40,257 nucleotides of DNA, taken from Streptococcus mitis subsp. hohhotensis. Lineage in GTDB: Bacteria; Bacillota; Bacilli; Lactobacillales; Streptococcaceae. Shown here in pieces: positions 32,411-40,257 of this stretch. Both the position numbers and the translations under genes were made by a program. The stretch is taken from NCBI RefSeq assembly GCF_020089495.2, contig NZ_JAIRCA020000019.1, forward strand, positions 523-40,779. Reading direction: 5' to 3'. The notes under the pieces are model-generated. The model did not search any database and was not told the DNA's origin. It was given only the letters and a program-made list of their open reading frames with translations. Numbering within the stretch: the first letter of the stretch is position 1; every line of letters starts with the position of its first letter.

Positions 32411-32806
32411 ATGTATAATAAAGTTATCTTGATCGGACGCTTGACGTCTACACCAGAATTGCACAAAACCAGCAATGACAAGTCAGTAGCGCGAGCAACT
32501 ATCGCTGTAAATCGTCGTTACAAAGACCAAAATGGTGAACGTGAAGCTGATTTTGTCAATATGGTCCTATGGGGCAGACTAGCAGAAACTTTGGCAAGCT
32601 ACGCAACCAAAGGTAGTCTCATTTCCGTTGATGGGGAATTGCGTACCCGTCGTTTTGAGAAAAATGGTCAAATGAATTATGTGACCGAAGTACTTGTTAC
32701 TGGATTCCAACTCTTGGAAAGTCGTGCCCAACGTGCTATGCGTGAAAATAATGCAGGACAGGATTTGGCAGATTTGGTTTTGGAAGAGGAAGAACTACCG
32801 TTTTAA
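32411..32806 (+). CDS. ssbB: Competence-induced single-stranded DNA-binding protein SsbB
   Basis: 131 residues, the length of SsbB rather than the longer SsbA. The OB-fold begins MYNKVILIGRLTSTPEL and has VNRRYKDQNGEREADFVNMV and GELRTRRFEK. The acidic tip EEEELPF is the partner-binding tail. It coats incoming single-stranded DNA during transformation. The combox in front places it in the late competence regulon. AAGTAGGAGG precedes the ATG. A BOX element starts within the TAA stop codon. Confidence 0.96.
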   Translation: MYNKVILIGRLTSTPELHKTSNDKSVARATIAVNRRYKDQNGEREADFVNMVLWGRLAETLASYATKGSLISVDGELRTRRFEKNGQMNYVTEVLVTGFQLLESRAQRAMRENNAGQDLADLVLEEEELPF

Positions 32807-32957
32807 TACTCTTCGAAAATCTCTTCAAACCACCTCAGCTTCACCTTGCCGTAGGTATAGGTAACTGACTTCGTCAGTCTTATCTACAACCTCAAAACTG
32901 TGTTTTTAGCAGCCTGCGACAAGAGTCCTAGTTTGCACTTTGATTTGTATTGAGTAT
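32806..32957 (+). repeat. BOX element overlapping the ssbB stop
   Basis: Begins ATACTCTTCGAAAATCTCTT, with boxA CACCTTGCCGTAGGTA in the middle and the end TATTGAGTAT. The first A is the last base of the ssbB stop codon. The boxB stem is degenerate (CTCAAAACTGTGTTTTTAG). Confidence 0.92.
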
Positions 32958-32967
32958 AAACATTGAA

Positions 32968-32994
32968 AAGTCTGAGTTGGTCTCAGGCTTTTTT
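32968..32994 (+). terminator. Terminator after ssbB/BOX
   Basis: AAGTCTGAG (32968-32976) and CTCAGGCTT (32982-32990), with one G-U, then TTTT. Confidence 0.85.
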
Positions 32995-33008
32995 ATACTG
33001 TCTAAATG

Positions 33009-33017
33009 TGTTACAAT
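33009..33017 (+). promoter_or_regulatory. Extended -10 promoter of the sugar-sensing operon
   Basis: TGTTACAAT; the -35 position is the T run of the preceding terminator. Transcription would start near 33024. Confidence 0.6.
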
Positions 33018-33046
33018 GAACTAGTTGAAACTTTTTGGAGGTTGGA

Positions 33047-34012
33047 ATGAGTAGAGAATATACAAGAACAATCGTCAAAATTATATTTTGTACAGTAGTC
33101 GTATTTGTTTTTGCGATTTATACTCATGTGAGTCAGACAGATCCTATTCCGGGACAAATAAAAGTTGGAGCGACTTATATGACGATGAATAGTGAATTTT
33201 ATAGACATTTACATAATGAGATTCAACGCTATTCTGATTCAGAAGGTCAGATATTGTATACTCGGGATGCAGAGATGAGTGAAGAAAAACAGAGTAAACA
33301 AATTGATGAGTTTATAGAGAAGCGAGTGAATGTTATTGTTATTAATCCGGTTAAGAGTGATAGCGAGCAAATTGTAGAAGCGTTAAGTAGGGCAAAGAAT
33401 TTTGGAATTAGAGTTATAGCAGTAGATAGTCAGTTGAATAATATAAAAGTTGATACGAGCATAGTTTCTGATAATTACCATGCTGGGATATTAATTGCCA
33501 AGGATTTGATGAAACGTACCTCAAATGCTCATATTCTTTTGTTAACGCACAAAGATGCTTTATCAGCTAATCAGAGAATAACTGGTTTTTTGGATACAAT
33601 AAAATCAGAAGAACATTATCAAATTATCTCAGAAAGAGAAACAGTTGGTCAAACAGAGTATGCTATGACTACTGTAGGTGATGCCTTATCTGAAGGTTTA
33701 CAATTTGATGCTATAGTGGCTTTAAATGATAGAGCAGCTATAGGAGCTTTAGCAGCAATTAAAGAATTGAAAGTAACTTCAAAAAAATTTATTTACGGAA
33801 TAGATGGTTCACCAGATATGAAGCATTTATTAGCTACAACAGATGAAGTTACGGGAACGGTTGCTCAATTTCCATCTCATATGGGTAGAAAAGTATCGGA
33901 AACAATAGATTTATTAGTAAAAAAAGAAGAAGTTGAAGAATTATATACTATACCTGTACAATTTGTTGATAAAAATAATATCATTCAGTTTGATATTAAT
34001 GGGTGGCAGTAA
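33047..34012 (+). CDS. Membrane-anchored sugar-binding protein (RbsB/XylF fold)
   Basis: 321 residues from ATG 33047 (TTGGAGG upstream). An N-terminal membrane helix (about 8-28, IVKIIFCTVVVFVFAIYTHV) lacks a lipobox Cys, so it is a signal anchor. The type I periplasmic-binding fold follows: IKVGATYMTMNSEF, DEFIEKRVNVIVINPVKSD, GIRVIAVDS and FDAIVALNDRAAIGAL. This is the pentose/ribose-binding family. No ABC permease or ATPase is nearby and the gene is fused by TAATG to the kinase gene. I infer that it is a ligand-sensing partner of the kinase, as XylFII is for LytS in Clostridium beijerinckii. Confidence 0.85.
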   Translation: MSREYTRTIVKIIFCTVVVFVFAIYTHVSQTDPIPGQIKVGATYMTMNSEFYRHLHNEIQRYSDSEGQILYTRDAEMSEEKQSKQIDEFIEKRVNVIVINPVKSDSEQIVEALSRAKNFGIRVIAVDSQLNNIKVDTSIVSDNYHAGILIAKDLMKRTSNAHILLLTHKDALSANQRITGFLDTIKSEEHYQIISERETVGQTEYAMTTVGDALSEGLQFDAIVALNDRAAIGALAAIKELKVTSKKFIYGIDGSPDMKHLLATTDEVTGTVAQFPSHMGRKVSETIDLLVKKEEVEELYTIPVQFVDKNNIIQFDINGWQ

Positions 34013-35349
34013 TGAAACAGGTAAAAGGTGTCCAGTATTCTATAATTTTACTTTTATTAATTAATTTTCTAACCATTGTATACAATGGGGCCTTGTATAT
34101 ACAGATTACAAACTATGTAATTTCAAAGGGGCAGATGACACTCTTATTGGGAGAATTAAACAATATTTCAAAATCACCTGACCAGATTTTTTGGTATTCA
34201 ATTATTTTTTTCGTCGGTATTATTTTTATATCTACCTATAAAATGTATTCAACTGAGAAAAAATGGCCAATTTTTTCAAAATGGAATTTGCTTGAAATAG
34301 TATTAATGATTGGTGTTATATGGTCACAAAATCTGTCATACAATGGAATAATATTATTAGTTTTTGCTGATATATTCTATAGTTCAAGAGAGTTTCAAGA
34401 CTCTGATAGTAAACGTTCTTGGATTATTTTTATTTTCTTGAGTTTTTTAATGTTACTTTTAACAGACTATGAAATCTTGTCACTGTTTATAAAAGTTCCA
34501 TCTCTTTCTACCTATATCCAATTTTATCCATCTTCCATACGAGGTGTAGTGTTATTTTTAGAAAATGCATTGACATCATTAAATGTTATTATTTTCATCA
34601 TCTCTTTATTGTCTTATATCCTATACGTGATTAAAGAACATCATCATATTGAGGAAGAGCTTAAAATGTTATCTAGAGTCAACACTGAATTGAATCATTA
34701 CATATCGTTATCAGAGAAAATCGCTGAAGATCGAGAAAGGAAAAGAATTGCTCGGGAAATTCATGATACTCTAGGACATGCGTTGACAGGAATTTCAGCA
34801 GGGATTGATGCTGTTTCTGTACTAATTGATGTTCATCCTATCCGTGCTAAAGAACAGTTGAAAAATGTTTCAAATGCAGTTAGAGAGGGGATAAAAGATG
34901 TTAGGGGATCATTACATAGACTAAGACCAGGAGCTTTGCAAAATAATGGTTTAAAAGATGCTCTAATATTAATGATTAGTGAGTATGAGTCTCTATCTAA
35001 ACTCTCTGTCGATTTAAAATATGAATGGGGAAATATTGATTTAGATGTTATACAGGAAGATACTATTTTTAGGATTATACAAGAATCTATGACAAATTCT
35101 GTTCGTCACGGACATGCTAGTAAAATGAGCATTCACTTTATGAGTGAGGATAACAACATAATAGTTTTGCAAGATAATGGAATAGGTTTTGACGACTTAC
35201 AAATTGGGTATGGCTTGAAACAAATGAGAGAGCGAGTTTCTATTTTAGGTGGTTCTATTCATTTTGAAAATAGGGAAGGATTTTACACTAAAATAGTTTT
35301 TCCAAAAATAGGAGGTGAAGTATATGATAAAGGTAATGATTGCGGATGA
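34012..35349 (+). CDS. Sensor histidine kinase, NarL type (HisKA_3)
   Basis: 445 residues from ATG 34012, overlapping the preceding stop. Five to six membrane helices fill residues about 10-215. A short coiled linker leads to the HisKA_3 dimerisation domain RIAREIHDTLGHALTGIS with phospho-acceptor His251. The HATPase domain follows: N-box IIQESMTNSVRHGHA, DNGIGFD and YGLKQMRERVSILGG. It senses through its membrane part and likely the neighbouring binding proteins, as there is no large extracellular loop. It is co-translated with the response regulator, overlapping by 26 bases. Confidence 0.92.
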   Translation: MKQVKGVQYSIILLLLINFLTIVYNGALYIQITNYVISKGQMTLLLGELNNISKSPDQIFWYSIIFFVGIIFISTYKMYSTEKKWPIFSKWNLLEIVLMIGVIWSQNLSYNGIILLVFADIFYSSREFQDSDSKRSWIIFIFLSFLMLLLTDYEILSLFIKVPSLSTYIQFYPSSIRGVVLFLENALTSLNVIIFIISLLSYILYVIKEHHHIEEELKMLSRVNTELNHYISLSEKIAEDRERKRIAREIHDTLGHALTGISAGIDAVSVLIDVHPIRAKEQLKNVSNAVREGIKDVRGSLHRLRPGALQNNGLKDALILMISEYESLSKLSVDLKYEWGNIDLDVIQEDTIFRIIQESMTNSVRHGHASKMSIHFMSEDNNIIVLQDNGIGFDDLQIGYGLKQMRERVSILGGSIHFENREGFYTKIVFPKIGGEVYDKGNDCG

Positions 35350-36007
35350 TCAGGCGTTAATTAGAGAGTCTTTGCAGATTATTTTATCAGTATATGCTGA
35401 TATTGATGTTGTATCTGTTGTTGGTGATGGTATTGAAGCGATGGATAACATTATGACTGTCAAACCGGATATAATTTTAATGGATATTAGAATGCCCAGA
35501 ATGGACGGAGTATTGGCTACAAAAGAAATCAAAAAACGTTTTCCAAATATAAAAATTATAATCTTAACAACATTTGATGACGACGAATTCATTTTTAGTG
35601 CTTTAAAATATGGTGCATCTGGCTATTTATTAAAAGGAGTTTCAACCGACGAGTTATATCAAGCCATTCAGACAGTGTATAAAGGTGGAGCTATGATTAA
35701 TCCTAATATAGCTAGTAAGGTATTTCAATTGTTCTCGCAGATGGCACAGACCAATTTTTCTATTACTGTGAAGGAAGAGAATATTGAAAATATATCACTA
35801 ACAGAATGGAAAATTATTCAGCAAGTGGCATTTGGAGAATCAAATAAGGAAATTGCCAGTAATCTTTTTTTATCCGAGGGAACAGTGCGCAATTACCTTT
35901 CTATCATTCTTTCAAAACTAAATTTGAGAGATAGGACACAGTTAGCTATATGGGCTGTACAAACAGGTGTGACACAAAAGAATTTTTCGAAGGAAATGGA
36001 TAAATGA
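35324..36007 (+). CDS. Response regulator, NarL/LuxR type
   Basis: 227 residues from ATG 35324 behind GGAGGTG. The receiver domain has MIADDQ, phospho-acceptor Asp54 in ILMDIRMPRMDG, Thr in ILTTFDDD, and Lys in YLLKG. A C-terminal LuxR/GerE helix-turn-helix (ISLTEWKIIQQVAFGESNKE, then EGTVRNYLSIILSKL) binds DNA. Such regulators bind pairs of short sites, matching the phased repeats upstream of the PTS genes. It overlaps the next gene by ATGA. Confidence 0.93.
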   Translation: MIKVMIADDQALIRESLQIILSVYADIDVVSVVGDGIEAMDNIMTVKPDIILMDIRMPRMDGVLATKEIKKRFPNIKIIILTTFDDDEFIFSALKYGASGYLLKGVSTDELYQAIQTVYKGGAMINPNIASKVFQLFSQMAQTNFSITVKEENIENISLTEWKIIQQVAFGESNKEIASNLFLSEGTVRNYLSIILSKLNLRDRTQLAIWAVQTGVTQKNFSKEMDK

Positions 36008-37296
36008 AAGTAAAGCAATTGTTTCTAGCGATACTGTTTGTGATAAGTTGTTTGAGTTTATTCCTTATTTGGGAAAACAAGCAGATAAAGATTATTAGAC
36101 TGGGTTTTTATTCTGATTCTAGTTGGGGAATTCCTACAGGGAATAATAGCTATGTACTAGATGAGGCTATTAGGAAATTTGAAGAGCTTCATCCAGGGAT
36201 TAAGATTGTATATGATTCAGGTATTCCTAAGGAGGAGTATTCTAATTGGATTTCAAGTCAAATTTTAAAAGGTTCTGAACCAGATGTATTTCTATTATCA
36301 AGCGACCAATTATCTTTATTTGCATCAAAAGGTATTTTAAAGCGCCTAAATTCCTATTTGTCTCAAGAAGATGCCTCTAATTTCTATGATGTATCTTTGC
36401 AGGCGGCAAAATATGGAGATGATTTATACGGTCTTCCATATGAAAGCAATCCTATGTTGATGTGTGTAAATCAAGATTTACTTTTAAGAGAGGGGATTGA
36501 AATTCCTAAAGTAGGGTGGACGCAGAAAGATCTCTATGAGATTAGTAAAAAAGTTACAAAAGATACCGATGGAGATGGAATCGTTGATCAATTTGGGATA
36601 ACAGGCTATAGTTGGAAAGAATCTCTAGCAGCCTTTGGTGTTACTATTTCTGAGAGTGGTATTCCTCGTATAGATTCATCAGAAATGAAGGATGCTTTAT
36701 CCTATATAAGGGGATTGAATCAATTAAACGGACGCCACAAAGTAACCTATAAAGATTTTGATGAAGGGCATGTGGCCTTTTATCCAATGAGTTTGGCACA
36801 ATATCGTACATATAAACCTTTTCCTTATCATGTGGCCAAATATACAAATTTTAACTGGACATGTATTTCATTGCCAACTACTAAGGAAGACATTCCTTCT
36901 ACTGTAACAGATACTTCCTTATACGTGGTTTCTTCGCGTGCTCGCAATTCAAAACTTGCTGTATCGTTTATAGAATTTTTAACAATTAATCGTGAAATTC
37001 AACAAAATTTATTTAATAAGGGTCAAGGAAGCTCAGTATTACCAGAGGTAGTAACTAGTTTGAAGAGTGAAGAGTTGATGAAGAAAGGAATGATTGGTCA
37101 AAATGCCTTAACGACCACATCACTGGATTATATAATGAAAAATTCAATTACAACTATTTCAAAAGGGATAGATTCAAAATCATTAGTTGGAATAGAGGAA
37201 AGATTAGAAGCAGTATCTATGGATGAAAATAATACGGATATTGAAGGTAGTCTTATTAAGTTACAAAAAGAACTAGATACAGGAATTCTTAAGTAG
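36004..37296 (+). CDS. Extracellular solute-binding protein (family 1, MalE-like)
   Basis: 430 residues. The short basic N-terminus and hydrophobic segment (LFLAILFVISCLSLFLIW) contain VISC, a weak lipobox. Hydrophobicity continues past the Cys, so it may be a lipoprotein or an anchored protein. The type II binding fold follows, with IRKFEELHPGIKIVYDSG, EPDVFLLSSDQLSLFASKGI, the EF-hand-like DTDGDGIVDQFG, and SLYVVSSRARNSKLAVSFIE near the end. It overlaps the response regulator gene by ATGA and has no ABC partners, so I infer a sensory role. A terminator follows. Confidence 0.85.
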   Translation: MKVKQLFLAILFVISCLSLFLIWENKQIKIIRLGFYSDSSWGIPTGNNSYVLDEAIRKFEELHPGIKIVYDSGIPKEEYSNWISSQILKGSEPDVFLLSSDQLSLFASKGILKRLNSYLSQEDASNFYDVSLQAAKYGDDLYGLPYESNPMLMCVNQDLLLREGIEIPKVGWTQKDLYEISKKVTKDTDGDGIVDQFGITGYSWKESLAAFGVTISESGIPRIDSSEMKDALSYIRGLNQLNGRHKVTYKDFDEGHVAFYPMSLAQYRTYKPFPYHVAKYTNFNWTCISLPTTKEDIPSTVTDTSLYVVSSRARNSKLAVSFIEFLTINREIQQNLFNKGQGSSVLPEVVTSLKSEELMKKGMIGQNALTTTSLDYIMKNSITTISKGIDSKSLVGIEERLEAVSMDENNTDIEGSLIKLQKELDTGILK

Positions 37297-37323
37297 ATGT
37301 CAAGATTATTATTTCTTAAATAA

Positions 37324-37331
37324 TACGAATA
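37324..37331 (+). promoter_or_regulatory. ComX-box-like octamer upstream of the PTS operon
   Basis: TACGAATA, identical to the combox, with the T-rich TTATTATTTCTTAAA upstream. However a terminator lies directly after it and the PTS start is 126 bases downstream, so function is doubtful. Confidence 0.25.
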
Positions 37332-37366
37332 TGGCAGATGTCTTTATTGACATTTGTCATTTTTTT
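37331..37366 (+). terminator. Terminator of the sensory operon
   Basis: ATGGCAGATGTC (37331-37342) pairs with GACATTTGTCAT (37349-37360), with G-U pairs, then a T run. Its right arm overlaps the first of the phased repeats. Confidence 0.75.
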
Positions 37367-37403
37367 ATTGACATTTATCAATAAACTTTTGTGACATTTA
37401 ACA
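37348..37403 (+). promoter_or_regulatory. Three phased TGACATTT repeats, candidate response-regulator sites
   Basis: TGACATTTGTCA at 37348, TGACATTTATCA at 37369 and TGACATTTAACA at 37392 are spaced 21 and 23 bases, about two helical turns. The last lies just upstream of the promoter. The first is a perfect palindrome (TGACA/TGTCA) but also forms part of the terminator. Confidence 0.5.
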
Positions 37404-37424
37404 ATTATAAAGTGAAGAAGATGA

Positions 37425-37433
37425 TGCTAGAAT
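37425..37433 (+). promoter_or_regulatory. Extended -10 promoter of the PTS operon
   Basis: TGCTAGAAT with a poor -35 (TTATAA). This suits an activator-dependent promoter. Start expected near 37440, followed by AAAGGAGGG. Confidence 0.55.
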
Positions 37434-37456
37434 GAAATCAATAAAAGGAGGGAAAT

Positions 37457-37894
37457 ATGAAATATTTGATATTAGTCAGTCATGGAGGGCTTGCAGAGGG
37501 ATTGAAATCATCTCTTTCTATGTTTGCTTCGGATAAGGTAGATGATGTCATAGCGATTGGCTTAAAAGATGGGGAAAGTCTTGCAGATTTTTCTGTGGAG
37601 GTCAAAAATGTTATTGGGCCTCTGAATGAAAATGATTCTGTTCTTGTTTTAGCAGATATTGTTGGGGGAAGTCCTTTAACAACTGTTGCAACAGTATTAG
37701 AAGAATTTGGAAAATTAGAGAATGCAACTATTTTGGGAGGTATGAACTTAACAATGGCACTTACAGCAGTGGTGATGAAAGACATTCTGACTGGAAGTGA
37801 ACTTGTTTCTACAATATTAAACGAATCATCATCAGCTCTACAAGAATTTGAAGTCGGATCGGATGATAATCTTAATGAAGAAGACGATATTTAG
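37457..37894 (+). CDS. PTS mannose-family EIIA component
   Basis: 145 residues. The phosphorylated His is His9 in LILVSHGGLAEGL. DSVLVLADIVGGSPLTTVAT and ILGGMNLTMALT are conserved in the mannose-type EIIA fold. It takes phosphate from HPr and passes it to EIIB in the cytosol. AAAGGAGGG precedes the ATG. It is the first of four PTS genes, kept as separate A, B, C, D polypeptides. Confidence 0.92.
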   Translation: MKYLILVSHGGLAEGLKSSLSMFASDKVDDVIAIGLKDGESLADFSVEVKNVIGPLNENDSVLVLADIVGGSPLTTVATVLEEFGKLENATILGGMNLTMALTAVVMKDILTGSELVSTILNESSSALQEFEVGSDDNLNEEDDI

Positions 37895-37920
37895 TTATGT
37901 AAGGAAAAGGATAAAAAATT

Positions 37921-38415
37921 ATGGTAGTAACATTTGTACGAATTGACGATAGAATGATTCATGGACAAACAGTCACTAGATGGGCAAAAGAACATCCATG
38001 TGATGGATTAATTGCAGTAAATGATGCTGCTGCATCTAATAAGGTTTTAATTCAGGCATATAAAGGTGCGTCAGATAAAAAAACATTTGTTTGGACAAAG
38101 GAAGCGTTTAAAGAAAAATCATCTAAAGTAACAGAATCGGATAGTAGATATTTTTTGATTACTAAGAATCCAATTGATATGAAAGAAATTTTAGTAGACC
38201 AGGGCTTTATTCCAGGAGATGTTAAAGAGATTATTGTAGGACCTGCTAACGATAGACCTGGTGCTATCAAGTTGGGAAATAATCAATCAATTACTCAAGA
38301 GGAAGCAGTTGCACTAGAAGCAATTGAAAAAGCAGGATATAAAGTTAGATTCCAATTATTACCAGATGTATCTATTGGATATTGGAGTGATTTTAAATCA
38401 AAATTTGGATTTTAA
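37921..38415 (+). CDS. PTS mannose-family EIIB component
   Basis: 164 residues. The signature VRIDDRMIHGQTVTRWAKE contains the phospho-acceptor His14. ILVDQGFIPGDVKEIIVGPA and a C-terminal Trp-containing end follow. It transfers phosphate from EIIA to the incoming sugar; of the AgaV/ManB type. AAGGAAAAGG is the ribosome site. The specificity is not readable, but galactosamine, mannose, fructose, sorbose and related sugars are usual for the family. Confidence 0.92.
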   Translation: MVVTFVRIDDRMIHGQTVTRWAKEHPCDGLIAVNDAAASNKVLIQAYKGASDKKTFVWTKEAFKEKSSKVTESDSRYFLITKNPIDMKEILVDQGFIPGDVKEIIVGPANDRPGAIKLGNNQSITQEEAVALEAIEKAGYKVRFQLLPDVSIGYWSDFKSKFGF

Positions 38416-38435
38416 TAATGAAATAAGGAGACAAA

Positions 38436-39281
38436 ATGATGGAAATTTCTTGGATTCAAGCAGCTCTTTTAGGATTGTTTGCAAGTTTAGCATCGATGCC
38501 AGGTATGGGGGGATCCAGTATTGGTAACTATACTTTGGGGCGTCCATTAGTTGGTGGTTTAATTGTAGGTTTAATATTAGGAGATATAACAACAGGGGTA
38601 ATCGTTGGTGTGGCTTTACAGGTATTATATATTGCCTTAGTGACACCTGGTGGAACTGTATCTGCCGATGTACGGGCAATTTCTTATATCGGAATTCCGT
38701 TATCTATCCTATTTGTTCATGCAAATAATATTTCAGGTGAGGTAGCGATTGCCGCAGCAGCAGCACCAATTGGAGCCGCGGTTGGAACAATTGGAACTGT
38801 TTTATTCTATGGTACAGCTACTATGAATTTGCTTTGGCAACATATTGGATGGAAAGCTGTAGAGAAAGGTGATTTTAAGAAGTTATATGCTGTTGATTGG
38901 GTATATCCTTGGATTTCACATTTTATCTTTTCTTTCTTACCAACAATGATCATTACAAAATTTGGACCAGATATGGTTGATCTTATGAAAATATATCTTC
39001 CGATGGACGGTTTTGTAATGAAGTCTCTATTTACTGTAGGAGCACTCCTTCCATGTGTGGGTATTGCAATACTTTTGAAACAAATTGTTACAAAAACAAC
39101 AGACTTTATTCCTTTCTTTGTCGGGTTCACGTTAGCAAAATCTTTAGGTTTGAACTTAGTAGCAAGTGGTGTTGTGTCATTAATTTTTGCAGTAATTTAT
39201 TATGAATTAGAAGTTATTAAATCTGCCCGTACGACAGCAGTTATCAGTGATATGGGATTTGATGAAGAGGAGGATATTTAG
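38436..39281 (+). CDS. PTS mannose-family EIIC component
   Basis: 281 residues, polytopic. MEISWIQAALLGLFASLASM opens the first helix, with conserved glycine-rich segments GRPLVGGLIVGLILGDITTG and LVTPGGTVSADVRAISYIG. It forms the sugar channel together with EIID. AAGGAG precedes ATG 38436 (38439 possible). The gene ends two bases before the EIID start. Confidence 0.9.
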   Translation: MMEISWIQAALLGLFASLASMPGMGGSSIGNYTLGRPLVGGLIVGLILGDITTGVIVGVALQVLYIALVTPGGTVSADVRAISYIGIPLSILFVHANNISGEVAIAAAAAPIGAAVGTIGTVLFYGTATMNLLWQHIGWKAVEKGDFKKLYAVDWVYPWISHFIFSFLPTMIITKFGPDMVDLMKIYLPMDGFVMKSLFTVGALLPCVGIAILLKQIVTKTTDFIPFFVGFTLAKSLGLNLVASGVVSLIFAVIYYELEVIKSARTTAVISDMGFDEEEDI

Positions 39282-39282
39282 A

Positions 39283-40116
39283 ATGAGTCGAAAAAAAATA
39301 TCAAGAAAAACATTGACAAAATCATTTCACCACTGGTTCTATGGACATCTGACATGTTTTTCTCAAGAACATATGCAAACTTTTGGATATTTAACTTCTA
39401 TGCTTCCAATTGTAGAAGAAATGTATGATACTAAGGAAGAGCAAAAAGAAGCTATGCAAACATACACAGCATTCTTTAATACTGAGCCACAGTTGGGTTC
39501 TCTAGTAGTTGGGATAACAGCTGGTTTGGAAGAAGCGCGTGCAAATGGAGATGCCGTAGATAGTGAAACCATCAATGGAATGCGAGCTGGTCTAATGGGG
39601 CCTATTGCAGGTATTGGAGATTCACTTATTGTAGGAACATTAATTCCTGTTCTTTTGGGGATAGCTCTAGGTCTTTCTAAAGGAGGAAATATTTCTGGTG
39701 CAATATTCTATATTATTGCATGGAATCTATTAGTCTATCTTGGAATGCGTTTTGCTTATTTTAAAGGATATGAACTTGGAGATAAAGCAGTAGAATTTTT
39801 AGTAGGTCCTAAAGGTCAGGCGCTAAGAAAAGCAATTAGTGTTGTTGGTGGTATGGTCATAGGAGCTGTTGCAGCAACTTGGGTATCTGTCACTACGGCG
39901 CTAGAGCTGAAAAATGGAGATGGAGAAACATTTTTAAACTTACAAGAAAAGATTGATGGTGTTTATCCAGGTCTTTTAACAGCAGGTTTTATTGTTCTAT
40001 GTTGGTGGCTGATGGCTAAAAAGAAAGTTTCTCCAAATTGGGTGATGCTATTACTGGTAGTTATTGCACTTGTAGGAGTAGCCTTAGGATTTTTCAATCC
40101 AGGATTGAAATATTAA
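39283..40116 (+). CDS. PTS mannose-family EIID component
   Basis: 277 residues from ATG 39283, behind GAGGAGG at the end of EIIC; the upstream in-frame ATG at 39247 lies within EIIC. Conserved elements are FNTEPQLGSLVVGITAGLEE and INGMRAGLMGPIAGIGDSLI, then C-terminal membrane helices to LGFFNPGLKY. It completes the sugar permease. No sugar-catabolic enzyme gene follows within the window, only a terminator. Confidence 0.93.
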   Translation: MSRKKISRKTLTKSFHHWFYGHLTCFSQEHMQTFGYLTSMLPIVEEMYDTKEEQKEAMQTYTAFFNTEPQLGSLVVGITAGLEEARANGDAVDSETINGMRAGLMGPIAGIGDSLIVGTLIPVLLGIALGLSKGGNISGAIFYIIAWNLLVYLGMRFAYFKGYELGDKAVEFLVGPKGQALRKAISVVGGMVIGAVAATWVSVTTALELKNGDGETFLNLQEKIDGVYPGLLTAGFIVLCWWLMAKKKVSPNWVMLLLVVIALVGVALGFFNPGLKY

Positions 40117-40187
40117 TAGTATGTAAAAAAGCAACGGTTCATAAGAGTCCACTGAAAAAACAGGTCTCTTACTTTTAATGAAATGAA

Positions 40188-40232
40188 AACCGAGGAATCT
40201 CTCGTTAATTTGAGCGAATTCCTCGGTTATTT
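40188..40232. terminator. Terminator of the PTS operon
   Basis: AACCGAGGAAT (40188-40198) pairs with ATTCCTCGGTT (40218-40228), 11 bp perfect, followed by ATTTTG. The AAAA before the stem on this strand makes it potentially bidirectional. Confidence 0.85.
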
Positions 40233-40257
40233 TGTATTTATTAAGGTCATAATTCGT

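Noticed and set aside
33047..37296. The two binding proteins as parts of ABC sugar importers
   Set aside because: No permease or ATPase gene is present in or next to the operon, and both genes overlap kinase or regulator genes.

Overview
The window is about 40 kb of a low-GC Firmicute chromosome, almost certainly a mitis-group Streptococcus (S. mitis / S. pneumoniae / S. pseudopneumoniae). The evidence is an IF2, RimP and RpoE delta that match what I remember of pneumococcus, a choline-binding surface protein, three BOX elements, an ssbB gene behind a perfect ComX box (TACGAATA), and a CcrZ homologue. All genes I accept lie on the + strand. No tRNA, rRNA, CRISPR array or insertion sequence was found.

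1-9.7 kb: ccrZ-trmB, then the conserved translation/transcription operon rimP-nusA-ylxR-ylxQ-infB-rbfA. A folded, gene-free stretch lies between infB and rbfA. A lipoprotein, a PH-like/zinc-ribbon protein and an SPFH-SHOCT protein follow. 9.7-13.6 kb: a BOX element, an EcsC-like membrane protein with two tiny genes, DUF1858 and DUF438/hemerythrin/PAS proteins, a DUF1912 protein and a helix-hairpin-helix protein. 13.6-18.9 kb: a valine-type T-box leader heads flavin reductase, GNAT and (after a gene with its own promoter and a 15-bp tandem repeat) valS.

19.0-26.0 kb is the accessory part and reads as a small conflict/defence island between valS and rpoE. It holds a three-gene operon (5-methylcytosine methyltransferase, DUF262 protein, HEPN nuclease of the MAE_28990 type), the fossil of a second, unrelated methyltransferase, a Fic protein, and a primase-helicase of the TOTE conflict type. 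The dcm-DUF262-HEPN operon is my best candidate for a poorly described system: a restriction-modification layout in which the effector looks like an RNase or nucleic-acid-targeting HEPN protein rather than a standard endonuclease.

26.0-33.0 kb: rpoE (delta), pyrG behind a CTP-sensing style attenuator, a choline-binding protein, DUF4651-ytpP-ytpR, a short-chain dehydrogenase and ssbB. 33.0-40.1 kb: a sugar-sensing module in which a two-component system is flanked by two orphan sugar-binding proteins with no ABC permease or ATPase. It sits directly upstream of a complete mannose-family PTS (IIA, IIB, IIC, IID). The PTS promoter has a poor -35, an extended -10 and phased TGACATTT repeats, as expected for control by the adjacent response regulator.
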